64,000 bases of DNA from Lithodes maja. Taxonomy: Eukaryota; Arthropoda; Malacostraca; Decapoda; Lithodidae. Position 1 is the stretch's first letter; every line of letters starts with the position of its first letter. The notes below the pieces were generated by a model. The model had not been told where the DNA came from and ran no database searches. It saw only the letters and a list, made by a program, of their open reading frames with translations. The stretch covers positions 1-64,000 of the forward strand of contig JBAKBP010010327.1 in the NCBI GenBank assembly GCA_037953745.1, in the 5' to 3' direction. Both the position numbers and the translations under genes were made by a program. Shown piece after piece: positions 38,921-52,027 of the stretch.

Positions 38921-39246
38921 CCTAACCTAACTTACCCTAACCTAAACAAATCACACTAACCTAACTTACCCTAACCTAAACAAATCGCACTAACCTAACT
39001 TACCCTAACCTAAACAAATCACACTAACCTAACTTACCCTAACCTAAACAAATCGCACTAACCTAACTTACCCTAACCTAAACAAATCACACTAACCTAA
39101 CTTACCCTAACCTAAACAAATCACACTAACCTAACTTACCCTAACCTAAACAAATCGCACTAACCTAACTTACCCTAACCTAAACAAATCACACTAACCT
39201 AACTTACCCTAACCTAAACAAATCACACTAACCTAACTTACCCTAA
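38921..39246. repeat. 34-bp tandem array with CCTAA telomere-like core (about 9 copies)
   Basis: The unit is AACCTAACTTACCCTAACCT plus AAACAAATCACACT, with an ATCGCACT variant. The CCTAACCTAA core is the complement of TTAGG, but the higher-order 34-bp unit shows it is an interstitial satellite and not an intact telomere. Confidence 0.92.
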
Positions 39247-40499
39247 AACAAATTAATAGTGGTGAGAAATAATACGAAACCCTTGAGAATCATTGTAAAC
39301 AAGCAGCTCTCACCGGTATAATATTAGAGGGTCCGAAAAAATAAAAAAGTAAAACATCAGTTATATACTTAAAATCAGTGTACTAAAGTTGACAACATGG
39401 TCGCGTACCAACCACATCGGTAAATGGCACGAATCGGGACATACTTTTTCACATTTTCTATGTATTCATTTAAAATAACCGCGCCCCTACTCTCCACAAA
39501 GGTAAAAAATACTTACATATTATCATTGATTTCTCAAAATGAGTAATCAGCAAAGAAAACCATTACACACATTATTCTGGGTTCAATGAAAAATAAGCCC
39601 CAGGCAACTCCCCTGTCTAGTCGAGGCATGACTAAAATATATATGCCCTTGTCTAATACATTGGGTTCATGGTAGGACTAAAAGATTATAAAGAGCAATG
39701 ATAAATAATTAACGCTTACGAGCGGGCACGTCAGTAACTTCTACTACTCGCCAAGCGGGTGGTTTTACCCTAAACGACTTTGTTTCCGTGCTCTTTTTCA
39801 TGCATAAACAAGAGCCAGAGCGTAATACAATTATGTATCCCTGAAAGGGCGTAAATTGAGCTTTCCAATGACACCAGAACCATCCTTCTACGACCACGCG
39901 TTCTCTTGCAACGATCGTGCAAGACGAGTGCAAAATCCCTAAAATACGGTAATATCCTTACATAAATCCCTGTGTAGTGAGGGAGGGAGGGTGGATGGGT
40001 GTGGAGTAGACGTCAGTAGGCGCGCGGGACCCGTGCCGAGCGGTCATGAGCCGACCTACGCTCCTCCCATCGCTCCGCTCTCTCTCAGAGCCATTATTGC
40101 TCAAAAATTGCATACGGACTTAAGTCGGGCCCCGCCACTTAGTCCTTGGTTCTCTAGGCCGACTTAAGTCAGGCCCCGCTAAACAAGGGTTGAGAAGGTG
40201 GAGTAAACCGGTGGGAATGAAAGGACAGACAATGGTGAACAAATAACGTAAGCGAAAAGAGGTGAAGTTTAAAGGCGAACAGGAGATAAAAGGAAATAAC
40301 AAAACGGATAAACATACAAAATATGGTAGATGATAATTAGTGAAATATAAAAATATGTGCATGTAGGAGACAAAAGCCAACGTTTTCTGTAACATGTGTC
40401 CCCTCCAACATTGACAGAGAGATAGGGAGCCAAATTCAAGGTGCGTTATAGGTAAATTAGGTGCGTGGGGAAAATGTGTCGTGTGCTTGTTAAGTGTAG
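39247..40499. other. Unannotated region
   Basis: No gene recognised. GACTTAAGTC followed by GGGCCCCGC or AGGCCCCGC occurs twice, near 40117 and 40162, as a short direct repeat. Confidence 0.4.
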
Positions 40500-40503
40500 T
40501 TAA

Positions 40504-41131
40504 CCCGGGAGCTGCGGGAAGACTCTTAAGAGTTCCCCCGGCGGACTGCGGGAAGACTCTCCTGAGTAAGTAAAATTAAAAATCAACTTTTGACATCGAA
40601 AAAAACATATTTTTTTTATTTTTATTTTTTTATTTTTTTATTTTTGTTTGGCCCCTGGGCCATGCAAAATCTCAGTCCTCTACCTCCCCTCCTTCCCCAC
40701 TTTCCTCCTATCCCTCAGTTATCACCTATTTTCCCTATTATTCCCTTATTCTGAGGTATATTTTCGTGCTAACATTAGCGAGTTGCAAGCAGGGTGTTGT
40801 CATCACTGATGGCAATCAAGTGCAAGAGAGAGAGAGAGAGTATCGATCGACTGTGTCGCAGTGGCCTTGGGGAAAATTGGCGGGAAGGTAGCTTGCCTCA
40901 CCCATACATTATACAACTCGCGGGCTATATCTCCGATTTTGACCATCCAAACGCTGTTTTCACTCGTTTTATTGTTGTTTCAGGTTAATACCTTTATAAT
41001 CAACCCATAATAGGCGCATATGGATAATTATTAATGCTATTAATGGTACAATGAATATTTTAGTGACGAAAAACCTCAAATACGTCAGCACAGGGGGAGG
41101 TTTTCAATTACCCCCGTGCGCACTTCAGAGG
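40504..41131. mobile_element. 628-bp TTAA-flanked non-autonomous element, copy 2
   Basis: Reverse-complement copy of 23879-24501, flanked by TTAA at 40500-40503 and 41132-41135. The two copies differ mostly in the A/T-rich tract and by scattered substitutions. A 64-codon ORF is preserved in both only because they are recent copies. Confidence 0.88.
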
Positions 41132-41184
41132 TTAATGGAACAGGAGGGGGTAGTGCTTGAGAGAGTGCCGGCATTCTCCTAATT

Positions 41185-41695
41185 AAATACTGTGGAGGAA
41201 GTGCGCAGAAGAAAACATGATCATAAATATTATGAATTCCAAAGATCAGATTCCAATGAACTAGATTCACAAGCAATCTTAATGATCTTGCCATGAGCCG
41301 TGTTAATTTTTCTACTACACAGTTTTCACGGTGTTTTGTGCCGGCCATGGTTGACTTGTGGAATAAGTTGCCAAATGAGCTAATCAATTCAGCTAATATC
41401 TCCATTTTTAAGTCTAGAGTTAATGCTTTTTTGCAGCATTAATTCTAATTTTTAAACTTATTTTAGTCTATTTTATTGTATTATATTTATGCTTGATATC
41501 CTCCACTGCATAATATGTTATCTGTGTTTAATATGTGTATATGTACAGTACAGTATACAGTATATGTTTTTATTTTTTCCTAAGTTGCCGTAGTCTCTCT
41601 CCAGTGCTTCCGGGTGTTTTGTGTGGATTGATCTTGATGGTGTTTTTGCACCCTGGTTGGAGACTTCGGCATCTCATATAATAATAATAAAAATA
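41185..41695 (+). mobile_element. 3' end of a second LINE family (CR1/jockey-like)
   Basis: A decayed frame on plus contains VDLWNKLPNE followed by an SIFKSRVNAF-type block and a stop at about 41440, the characteristic C-terminus of CR1/jockey-type ORF2. It then has a 3' UTR and an ATAATAATAA tail near 41680. The rest of the element is missing. Unrelated at nucleotide level to LINE copies a-e. Confidence 0.6.
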
Positions 41696-42178
41696 ATCAG
41701 GAAGATAGGATGAAACAAGAGGACCAGGTTATAAAGAGGAACTGGCCAGGAAGAATGTTTCTGAGAAATATAGAGGACACCAAAACAAATTGAGATAGTG
41801 TTGATTATTTATCATAATTGGGGTTGATGGTCCCTTCCTTCTCATTGGTTTATCTATCTGTACACTCACAAGCCATATGAAGTACATATCAATTTGCTTC
41901 TTGAACCGTTTATAACCATACTTGGCAGCAAGTGAAATAATATATGGGGAATTTTCGTCAACGTGTAGATCATATGCTAACATATAACCGGTAATATGTA
42001 CTCAAAGGTAAGCAAAAGGTGCATAGCCTACCTTTCTAGCTCTGTTTGCCTCGTGTACCGTTCATTGACGACCAGCTGTCCAAAATATATAACAGTCGCT
42101 CGCTCGTAAGAATGTTCATGAGAAGGAGGGCAGAAAGTATTGCCTGTATTTTAAGGCAAAACTAAAATATAGTTAGAT

Positions 42179-42180
<2 letters not shown>
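41696..42180. other. Unannotated region
   Basis: An 84-codon minus-strand ORF (41729-41983) has no recognised similarity. Nothing else seen. Confidence 0.4.
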
Positions 42181-42231
<51 letters not shown>

Positions 42232-42240
42232 ATATATAAA
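42181..42240. repeat. (TA)n microsatellite, left side of LINE copy c
   Basis: About 24 uninterrupted TA units then a short imperfect tail. A second (TA)n lies at the 3' end of the same LINE (63753-63797), so the LINE may have landed inside a TA array. Confidence 0.93.
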
Positions 42241-44153
42241 TTGGAATGGAAACTTTTATTCCTCATCAAAAGTACAGTAAAAGATCTAATTCACCTAAAT
42301 GGTTTGACCATAATTGTGCTAGAGTAACTGAACAAAAAGCAATAGCCTACAATGCATACACAAGATAAAAAACACATGAAGCCTTTAATTACTTTAGAAA
42401 CATCAGAAATCATGCCAAAACTGTATTAAACCTAACTAAATCAAACTTTCTCCACAAGCAGGCAAATAAACTTCCAAATAATCCAAATGATAACACAATA
42501 TTTTGGTCTACTCTTAACTCATTCAAATCCAACTTCACTACTGCTTCATCCATTCCACCATTAAAATCTCCGACTGGCAATCTTGTAAGTGACCCCACGA
42601 GGTAAAGCTAACCTTCTTGCGGGTATTTTCTCCACCAACTCAACCTTAGATGAAATAAATCAAGATGTCCCTGTACTTAATTTTAATTCGCCTGAAATTC
42701 CCTCACTTAAGATCCACACCAGACATGTCAAAACTATTTTGCAGAATCTCTCAGTAGATAAGGCTCCTGGTCCAGATGAAATTCCTCCAATAGTACTTAA
42801 GAATTGCTCCTTGGTGCTCGCTCCTGTATTGGCAAACAATTTCCGTCTGTGTACTCATACCTCATGCTTCCCAGTACCCTGGAAAGAAGCAAACATCCAT
42901 CCAGTTCCTAAAAAAGGTGCCTCTTCAGATCCATCAAACTACAGACCAATAGCTATAACTTCCACTCTTGGTAAAGTCTTTGAAATTATATTAAATAATC
43001 ACATAATTAAGCATCTTGAGAAAAATAAATTAATCAGTGATAGACAATATGGTTTTAGACGATGTCGATCAACTGCAGACATTCTTTGCCTTCTTACGCA
43101 TCAAATCAACCAAGCTACAGACCAACATGGTGAAACACATACAATAGCACTGGATATATCAAAGGCATTTGATAGAGTCTGGCATCAATCCTTATTGTCG
43201 AAGATGTCACACTACGGCCTTGCATCATTAGTTCCACTAATTTCTTCTTATCTTCAAAACAGAAAAATATGTGTAATGGTAGATGGCCTTTATTCTCAAT
43301 TTCACTCAATAAATGCTGGTGTTCTCCAGGGATCAGTTTTGGCCCCAACTCTGTTCCTCATTCATATCAATGATCTCATATCTACCACTCATAATCCAAT
43401 ACATTCCTACGCAGATGACTCAACACTCCACAGTTCCTTCACATTTACCAATTCTTTCACCCAACCCGATCTTATAAATTCAAAAATAAACACTGCAATT
43501 TCTCTGAACCAGGACCTTTCTAGAATTAATGAATGGGGACAAAAGAATCTAGTTTCCTTTAATGCACAGAAAACCAAGTACATTCAATTTTCTAACCGAC
43601 AGAATCTCACTGACTCCCATATATTTTTTAATGATGTAAATATTCCCACTTCCCCTAGTATTGACATTCTCGGTGTAACATTAACTACTAACTTGAGCTG
43701 GACACATTATATTAGAAGCATTGCTAAGAATGCCTCTAAAAAACTGGGACTCCTGTACAGAGTTCGAGAATTCTTCACTGGCGAGCAGTTGGCCGTAATA
43801 TATAAAAGTCATGTGCGTTCTCAGATGGATTACTGTTCACCTCTGTGGAGTGGAAGTGGAGTGGTTGCATTGAGGCAGTTGGACAAAATTCAAAATAAAG
43901 CCATTAGATTAATCAATAACCCTGCAATCACACAGGACCTTCCTACATTATCCATACGAAGAAACGTTGCATCCCTTACATTATTCTACAGATATTTTCA
44001 CAGCAATTGTTCCGAGGAACTTGCTTCAATTGTGCCGCCTCTCCACATCTTTCCCCGTAGAACTAGGGCAGCTGAGAGCGCCTATGAATTTACACTTTCT
44101 CTTCCACAATGCAGAACTTCTGCTTATCAAAATTCATTTATCCCTAGAACTAC
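42241..44153 (+). pseudogene. LINE copy c, 5' part (RT), interrupted by LTR-C
   Basis: A related but clearly different LINE from copies a/b, with roughly half of residues shared. The first 350 bp hold the linker region with an in-frame stop near 42367 and a frameshift near 42600. From 42589 an RT frame of about 520 codons is open: APGPDEIPP, NYRPIAI, DISKAFDRVWH, GVLQGSVLAP (usually GVPQGS), and YADD at about 43408. The frame ends abruptly where LTR-C inserted; homologous C-terminal coding resumes at 63578. The 5' truncation removed the endonuclease. Confidence 0.88.
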
Positions 44154-46044
44154 TGTTACGTCCTGGGATATATAAACACTGGGCTCTTTCTATTGGACTA
44201 GGTATGCGGCAACAAGCAACAACGGAAAACGCTAGATCCAACCCTTATCTATAAACCCAGGCAACAAACCACCCTAAACCGTCAAGAGTCCTGCCTGGAC
44301 AACGAGGTATCCTATGACTCGGTTACAGGGTGCATGCACTATAGACTGCTGATAGTCAAGCAGGCTATATAAAAGATCACACAATTAAGTTGACTTAAAG
44401 CTTCAAGGAAAAGATAGATAACAGAATTAAATTGCAGAAACAATTTAATAACAAACTAGAAGAAAGCACATTTAACGTTACGTTACGTTAATTAATACAA
44501 CTAATCACCCCTGCGTGAAAGAAGGTGAAAGCAAACAGTCCTCAAAACATCGTACAGGTAGACAAGATACGGGTTTCTAAACTGCATGCGGCAACTGTAG
44601 GATCTGATGCTTAGCAAAGAAAGTACGTTACGGATTTAGAGAACTCTTAACTCATAAGCAGGAATAAATAATAGTGATAGGACATACAGTGTATAATGGC
44701 ATATGTATAATTAAATAAAGGCAGCAACTCGCAACATAACCACATACAGGTGTGCTTCTCACTCTTAGTCAGGCAAGCCTGCTCGGACAGAGTCTCTAAG
44801 CCACACCCTGACTCACAATGCTCACAAAAACGGTAAACTGTGGCACAATAACAAGCATACAGAGATAATAAACCCCTAGATGTTAATCTGCCAGGTGGCA
44901 GAGGTCTAGCCGGAAGGATATAGGCTTCGGATACCCGGGCTGAGCCACCTGCTCTAGCCTAGGGACGTTCCCAGGTCTGTGCGCCAAATTACTCTAATTG
45001 AAAGGGTGCTCTCTTGAGAGACTCAGATCGCAAGTATCTGACTCTCTCCTGGCGACCCTAAAACAAAAGCAAGACGTGCTAGCGCAGTGCTGAGTGGACT
45101 AGGCAATGGCCCTCGCACAACACAACGCTAGACACACAGGGACACAGACAAGAAAATGCCCCCAGACTCCCACGGGTATCCTAGTAAAGTCGTGCGGGTC
45201 CACGGGACTCGCACCAGCAGACTTTACTTATAGGATCGCAAAAAGCCTCCCCTCCGGTCTAGCCCCTGCTAACCTGACACAAGAACACACTAGCAAGCAT
45301 GAAACCACCAAATATGAGACAACAAAAAAGCTTCCTAGGTCTCATTAACAATTACATCCCTGCATAAGGCCCAACATCCTATCTAGTTATCTGAGAGCTC
45401 GTCGTTAATACAATAATAGATATAAGGTCTATCAAGGGGATGGGATAATTAAATAGATTGGTTAAGTAGTGGAAAGAAGGTATACAAAGTAAGAGAGAAC
45501 GTTTCTAAGTGGGGTTGAGAGGGATAGATATCAAGGGGGTCCGAAGGGTACGACAATGAGGTGAGCTCTGAGTCTTCAATCTGTCTGGACCCCCCTCTAG
45601 GCATGCAGAATACATCCCAGGCTTGGCAACACTCAACACAGTTGCCTGGTCAAAATCCTCTACCCTGTGCGTGAGTTGAAACTAAGCCTAACGTTGCAAT
45701 CAAATGCATGTGGCAGCGCTTCAGGCTCGTCCCAAGCTGGTCTCTCCGCGCGAAGCAACGTCCCAAGCCGGTCTCTCTCTCCCGCTCACACTAGACTTAC
45801 ATCTTATATATTATAATGAAACAATCAACTATCGAGAATAAAATATACTAAGATGCGTTGGTTAAGAATAAGGGCAGCTTCAAGCTGTGAAACAACATAA
45901 GAATATCCCAGACATTAGTTACATTGTCGTAGGATATATACTAAGGGAAAGCCTGCCGGCCGGCTACCACCAGCCGGTTTCTAAACGGCTGGGCAGCCGA
46001 CGCGCGCGCATGCCCGCACGTGGTTACTATGCAGAAGCGTCACA
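44154..46044 (-). repeat. 3' LTR of LTR-C
   Basis: 1891 bp, TGTTACGT to GCGTCACA on plus. Uninterrupted, so it serves as the empty-site reference for LTR-D and for the TTAA element in the partner LTR. Confidence 0.93.
45016..45048 (-). promoter_or_regulatory. Conserved LTR hairpin (LTR-C, 3' LTR)
   Basis: The arms GAGAGACTCAGAT and ATCTGACTCTCTC pair at 12 of 13 positions around CGCAAGT. Against LTR-A/B, a C-G pair has become T-A on both arms and the mismatch is C-C instead of T-T. Confidence 0.8.
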
Positions 46045-46055
46045 CCTCCCCTAAG
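46045..46055 (-). promoter_or_regulatory. Polypurine tract of LTR-C
   Basis: CTTAGGGGAGG in element orientation, abutting TGTGACGC. Confidence 0.85.
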
Positions 46056-46372
46056 ATATAAGACCCTTGACTAAGTTCTTCATATCTAACAGAAAGCTTC
46101 TCATAGTACCACACACACTGTTGCGACACAAGGCACTATATATAAAACAAAATAAAGACTGTTGCGCTCCACCGAGCAAGTTCAACTAACTCAGCGACAA
46201 TAAGCGAAAAACATTCAACTTAGATACTGCTACAACATCTTATACAAAATTCTACACGTTATAAAAAATAAAGAGTTTTTATAAGGTTTTTGCTTTTTTA
46301 ATTTGTTTTTTTCGGCTGAACTACAGTGACAGCCTATTTTCCTCCACACTCAACCCTCAATCCTGTAGCAGT

Positions 46373-47929
46373 CTAACCAACATCATCCACCCTTGATAGA
46401 CAATCCGCTATCACGTTATCAGAACCGGCAATATGGCGTATGTCCAGATTATACTCCTGAAGCATGAGTGACCACCTGGTCACCCTCATATTCCGGTTAT
46501 GAAACTGATTCAAGAATTTCAGAGGGTGATGATCAGTATAAACCACTACGACTGGTCCGAAAGCAGGAACATATACATCGAAGTGCCTGAGCGCCAGCAC
46601 TATCGCCAGGAGTTCTTTTTCAATTACAGAGTAATTCCTTTGTGCACTATTGAATTTTTTACTGTAAAAACTCACTGAATGTTCGATACCTTCATCATCT
46701 GTCTGTAACAAGACAGCCCCAGCCCCTACGCCACTGGCATCAGTCGCCAGCTGAAAAGGTCTGCTGAAGTCCGGGGCCCTGAGTATGGGGTGGGTACATA
46801 ACAGGTGTTTCACCAAGGAAACCGCCTCTGCACACTCAGGAACCCACCGGAACTTCTTGTCCTTAGATAATAAGTCAGTTAAAGGTGGAAGTACAGTCGA
46901 ATAGCCTTTGATGAAGCGACGATAATAGCCTATCATACCTAGAAACCGCATGATTTGTTACTTAGTCGTAGGCTGGGGAAACTGATCGATGGCTTTGATC
47001 TTTGTCTGTGGAGGGCACACCTGACCCATCCCCACCTCGAACCCCAGGTACAAAACTGTGGCTTTGACAAAATCGCACTTACCCAGGTTTACCACCAAAC
47101 CTGCTTCATTCAGTTTATTAAAAAGCTGTCCGATGTGAGCACAGTGACTGTTAAAATCATCGTCGTATATAATGACATCATCTAGGTACACCGTACAGTT
47201 GGGAATGTCGGCTACAATGTCATTCATTAATTTCTGAAACGTTGCAGGGGCATTTTTCAGCCCGTATGGCATAACATGGCAACGATATGTGGCACCGTCC
47301 ACCACAAACTCACACACCTCTCGCGCTCGCTCAGACAAGGGCACTTGCCAATATCCCTTAACAAGGTCTATCTTAGTGAGGAACTTGGCTTTTCCTATCT
47401 TATCCACACTGTCGTCCACGCAAGGGAGAGGGTAGGCATTTGTGGGGGTTAAACCATTCAACCTGCGGAAATCTATACAAAACCGCACCTTGCCATCTGA
47501 TTTGGGCTGCAGTGTGACTGGGGAAGTCCACCTTACTGCACCCTCAGAAGTCAGCCCACGTTTCAGCATATAATCCAGCTCTTCCCTAAGTGCTGGTAAT
47601 TTAATAGGGGGAACACGGTATGGCACTGATTTAAAGGGCGGGTGGTCCCCAACATCGACATCGTGCACCGCTTGAGTAGTGAGGCCAGGATGCTCCGCGA
47701 AAACAGCTGGGTTTGAATCAAACAAGTGCTGCACAGCTACACGTTGTTGCTCAGGCAGGTGCAATATTAACTCGTGAGCCACTTGTCTAGAATTCCCCGC
47801 CCACTGATCCGCGGAAACATGACAATCCCAATTATCCTCCCCCGCAGCTTGACTGTCCCTTCCTCCTTCTCCACCACGATCGCTGCAGATCAACACCGGG
47901 ACAGTGAGAGGCTCGGAGGGGCGCCTCAC
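46373..47929 (-). pseudogene. pol: LTR-C pol 3' part: RT and RNase H
   Basis: The RT segment (46958-47929) contains the FKSVPYRVPP entry, the KIDLVKGYWQ motif with the first catalytic Asp, and YLDD. A K-to-stop change at about 46955 (TTK then stop) separates it from RNase H (46373-46951), which keeps TDASG, the EKEL Glu, YTDHHPL and the final ADCLSR Asp. One base change therefore truncates the product. It lies downstream of integrase, as in LTR-A. Confidence 0.9.
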
Positions 47930-48123
47930 TTACTCTTTCATCAGATTTACATGGTAAAGTTGGTTCTTTTTCTTATGATCAGGAGGAGCTACTAAATAGT
48001 CTAGATCAGAAACCTTCCTGACAACCCGATACGGACCAGAATACTTGGCAGACAAGGGGTGTCTCACCAGAGGCAGTAGTATCAGTACCTCCTGATCTAC
48101 TTCAAACTCCCTCAGCTTCACCT

Positions 48124-48500
48124 TCTTTTTTTTTTTTTTTTTTTTTTTTTTTCTATGTGATTGAGGGAGGCAAAAGGCATAACTGCCTATAGCGAGTGCC
48201 TCCCCCATAGTTGAAAGAGTGACAGGGCCAAAATCAAGGGACGTTCGAGCCAAAATGCCTGGACACACAGAGTTTGAAGCAATTTAAGTCATAGGAAGAG
48301 GGAAAGACTGATTCTGGGAGAGAGTTCCAGAGCTCAGATGTTGAGTAGAAGAAAGTTTGAGAGTAACATTTCACTCTTGGGTTGGAGAGTTGCACAGAGT
48401 AGGGGTGGGATTGAGTTGCAAGACGGGTACCACGTGCCCTACGTAAAGGAGGTGGTATGCACTGGGATAGCTCTGAGGAACACTGATTATTATAGTAGCT
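48124..48500 (-). mobile_element. LINE copy e, 3' fragment inserted in LTR-C integrase
   Basis: Antisense insertion: poly(T) at about 48127-48152 followed by the LINE 3' end (reverse of CACATAG...) up to TATTATAGTAGC. It interrupts the integrase C-terminal coding between the MKDRYD and VKLREF blocks that are contiguous in LTR-A and D. No clear target duplication. Confidence 0.92.
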
Positions 48501-50120
48501 GGTCGTATCTGTCCTTCATCTGAGCTTGTGAACTCTTAAGGTTCCGACCTGCTACCTCCAGGCTCTTTAGCATTCTCTCACGGCTTTCAACAACATACTT
48601 TAGAAGCGAGCATGGCTTTGTGACTCCCTCCCAGATCTCCTTGACTATGTGGAGGGGCCCCCTGACCCTGTGTCCAAAAACCAACTCGTTCGGACTAAAT
48701 CCCAAGCTCTCCCCAGGTACTTCTCTCGCAGCAAATAAAATGTATGGGAGACCTAGATCTCAGTCCTTCCCATTTTCCATGCAATAACACCGCAACATAC
48801 TCTTGAGAGTCGAGTGCCACCTTTCCAAAACTCCCTGACTCTCGGGATGGTAGGCAGATGACACCACAGACACTATCCCATGTTGCTGCATGGTCTGCTT
48901 AAACAGAGCAGAAGTAAAATTGGATCCCTGATCAGACTGGATCTCCTGAGGGTAGCCATAACGAGAGAAATAGACAACTAGGTTTTTGACAACAGTCTTA
49001 GCCATCCCGTTGCGCATGGGGTAAGCATCTGGATACCGTGTTGCTACATCCATTACAGTTAGTAAAAATTTATTGCCGGCACTAGTGGGGGGCAATGGGC
49101 CAACCATATCGATAACTACTTTGCTGAAGGGCGGCCCAATGACAGGGATGGGTTGTAACGGGGCTCTCGGGATGACCTGATTGGGTTTTCCAACAACTTG
49201 ACAAGTGTGACACTGTGACACCCATGCCACGACACTCGCCTTTAACCCAGGCCACCAGAAAAGCTTGCTCAGAGCTGCCTCCATCTTACATGCCCCCAGG
49301 TGCCCTGCCAAAGGCACATCATGAGCTAATCTCAATAAGCTCACACGGCACACCCTCGGTACTACTAACTGGTCCACTATTCCTGACCCGCCATCCCACT
49401 TTTTCTTGGGATCCTGATGTCTCCGATACAAGATCCCCTCGGACAAGAAAAAATCACCAGGCTGCGCATCCCCATCGCTCTCCAGTTCGACAGCACCATT
49501 ACCACACGCCCTGACTTCAGGATCTTCCAGCTGCAAGGAACATATATCAGCAGGTGCGAGATTATCCAGGTTCATCTTAAATAATTTATTTCCACCTCCA
49601 ATGTCCCGCTGAGCCATCCTTTCCTCACGCTGCGCATAACGATGCTGTCGCAGAGTCTCTTCCTGCCCTGCACCTGCACTAGCGGTGACAGGCCCCAGGG
49701 CCTCTCCAGACTCTAACATAGGTGCCAATAATGAGTCACCAAGAAACACTGCCGGCTCAAAACTCTCCAATTGACCAACACTTCCCGTTTTCTTGTGACC
49801 TTTCCTCCGCGGTTTGATAGACTGAGGTGGTGGCTGCAAGGCTCCGGATGTCTGAGAACGCGTCACAACACACGCCATGGTTTGTAGGCTACACTTCTCA
49901 ACCCACTCCTGTTCTTCCCTACTAACGTCGGCCGCCTTCTCAGCAACGACCAAGGGTGAAACCTTAGAAGCAGGCACCGCAAAGTCGTTGCCGAGGAGGA
50001 GGTCGACGTCCCCAACAGGCAAGTTCTCTACAATTCCTACATCCAGCTCCTTCGCCACACCACCCACCTCCAGCTCCATCCGCACCAGCGGGTAGGACTT
50101 CGTAGCATTGATCCCTGAAC
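48501..50120 (-). pseudogene. pol: LTR-C pol 5' part: protease end, HHCC domain, integrase
   Basis: The open part 48760-50085 holds the protease C-terminal half (LLLGNDF), the HHCC zinc domain and the integrase catalytic core with VIDMVGPLPP, SDQGSNF and GVLERW motifs carrying the D, D and E. A Trp-to-stop change at about 48757 cuts the core from its C-terminal domain (48490-48705). The C-terminal domain is then split by the LINE and resumes at 47930-48120. Upstream it is out of frame with gag-protease because of a one-base loss near 50117. Confidence 0.9.
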
Positions 50121-51815
50121 TACCACCACCCGAGCAGCGTTAATCGGTCTACCAGTAAAGTTCTTTAACAAGGTCTGAGAAGCCCCCGTATCATGCAATA
50201 GCTTAACTCCTCGCCTTTCGCCAGCCCACCTCACAAAACCATGCCCTCTATGACCCCCAAAGACGTCGCGGACAGGGTTCGAGCCTTCCGGACTCTTGAA
50301 CACAGGCTGTGTCCCACCCTCTGACGAACTACCCTTGGCAAACTCAGAAGATATAGGCGACACCCCTATGCTGCGGGCCAATGACACAACCTTGTTTGGT
50401 GGCTTGTTCGGACAAGCATTTGCAAAGTGACCCTCCTTGTGACATGCGAAGCACTCTTTACTCTTTGGTTTCCCTTGGGAGTGGGAGGTACCATTAGACT
50501 TCTTATACGGGATGGTATTTGGTTTATGTTCAGTTTTATTGTCAGTGCTAGATGGTTTTGTGTATTTATGTGTATCAAAATTCTTGGGAGGGGGAGGGGT
50601 ACGATCCTTTGCACCCGACTCACTCCTAGCTGCTGCTCCGCACCCTCGAATTAATGACAGTCGGCGGTCAGCCATTTCTGCTGCCTCCTGGAGAGTTCTA
50701 GGAATGTTTTCCTTTATATTTAATGTTAAGTCCCCGCCTGTGCACTTAAAGAACTGCTCCAAGAGAACCAGCTCACTCAACTCCTCAAAAGTAGCTGCCC
50801 TCTCAGAATGCAGCCAATGTCGTAGTGCATTAGACAAGTCCCGGGCGTGTTCTAGGAAGGTACTATCCTTGCCCTTAGTAACACCCCGAAACTTCAAGCG
50901 GTACGTTTCTGGTTGTAACTCATAGGCCCGTAGCACAGCCTTCTTTAGCTCATCATAAACTACACAGGACTCTAAAGGTAGTGCATCATACGCTTTTAGC
51001 CCCTTTCCTAGGAGTCTTGATGAAACTAATGCTGCCCACTTTTCCTGAGGCCACTGGTGTTCCTGACACTTCTTCTCAAATCGCATAAAAAACTCAGCCA
51101 CACATAATTCATCGAACACAGGAACTAGTTTAAGCAGGTGCGACAATGATTGGTCCCGATGTCTGTTACCTTCCCCAATATTTCGACCTGTTACCTCCAC
51201 TCGAGATCTCTCCAGCTCCCTGTCAGCCCGATACCTAGTAGACTCTGCCTGCAGTTCAGCCTTTCGTATAGCTGTTCTCTCTGCAGCCTCAGCCTGAGCT
51301 CTAGCAACCTCAGCCTGCACACTAACCTGTCTTTCGGCGGCCTCAACCTTGGCCATCTCAAGCCGAAACAACAAATCTGGAGTCAACCCTTGAGGAGGGG
51401 AAGGTGCATTTAATGGAGAGGGTCCGTGTGATTGAATTCCACGCTGCCATTGACCATCAACTTGGGGGTATGTACTAAATTCAGGCACCCTGACGTTTGA
51501 TATGGGGGTAGAGTGGAGGGGGGGCTGGGGACCGGGGCCCCCAGTCGCCTCTCCACCCAGGTCTCTCCCTTCTAAACCCAATATCAAAGTCCTCATCTGA
51601 TCTTTCCTCATGCCACTTAAACCCTGGTGACCCTGAAGACCTGCCACACACTTTAAGCCATACTTATTCAGCTTCAACACCCTGGCAACAGTAAGGGGCA
51701 CCTCTAAAAATCTTCTAGCACCCTCCTCGCTATCGACTAGCCACTCCACAGGTCTTTCTCCCTCTGAGCCCGTATCGTGACCTGACCCATCACTGTGTTC
51801 TGATGTATTAGACAT
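50121..51815 (-). CDS. gag: LTR-C Gag plus protease active site
   Basis: From the ATG at 51815 the frame is open to 50037, but homology ends at the frameshift near 50117. N-terminal block with ARRFLEVPLT and MRKDQMRTLILGL, comparable to the SAP-like region of the other Gags. Then an Ala/Glu-rich coiled coil (about 51.23-51.36 kb), the SCAN-like capsid region (about 50.65-51.16 kb, YRLKFRGVTK ... LLEQFFKC), CCHC knuckle CFACHKEGHFANAC (about 50.41-50.45 kb) and protease DTGASQTLL (about 50.18 kb). Gag is intact in this copy even though pol is not. Confidence 0.88.
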
Positions 51816-52009
51816 GTTTGTGTACTGCAGTAATTATCACGATTATAGAATGTGCCTTATCTCCTATGCAAGATGTATATACTAATGTTATTTAAAGTCT
51901 TTAATGTGTTATATTGGTTGCTCCAAAAAAAAAACTCTATCTCCACTGTATTCCTCTAATCATAAGGAATCTCAAAACAAATGACCACTATATTCCTCTG
52001 TTCAGTAAA

Positions 52010-52027
52010 TCCTATGCAAGGTCGCCA
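52010..52027 (-). promoter_or_regulatory. Primer-binding site of LTR-C
   Basis: TGGCGACCTTGC in element orientation, 2 nt after the LTR end, identical over 12 nt to LTR-A, B and D. Confidence 0.8.
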
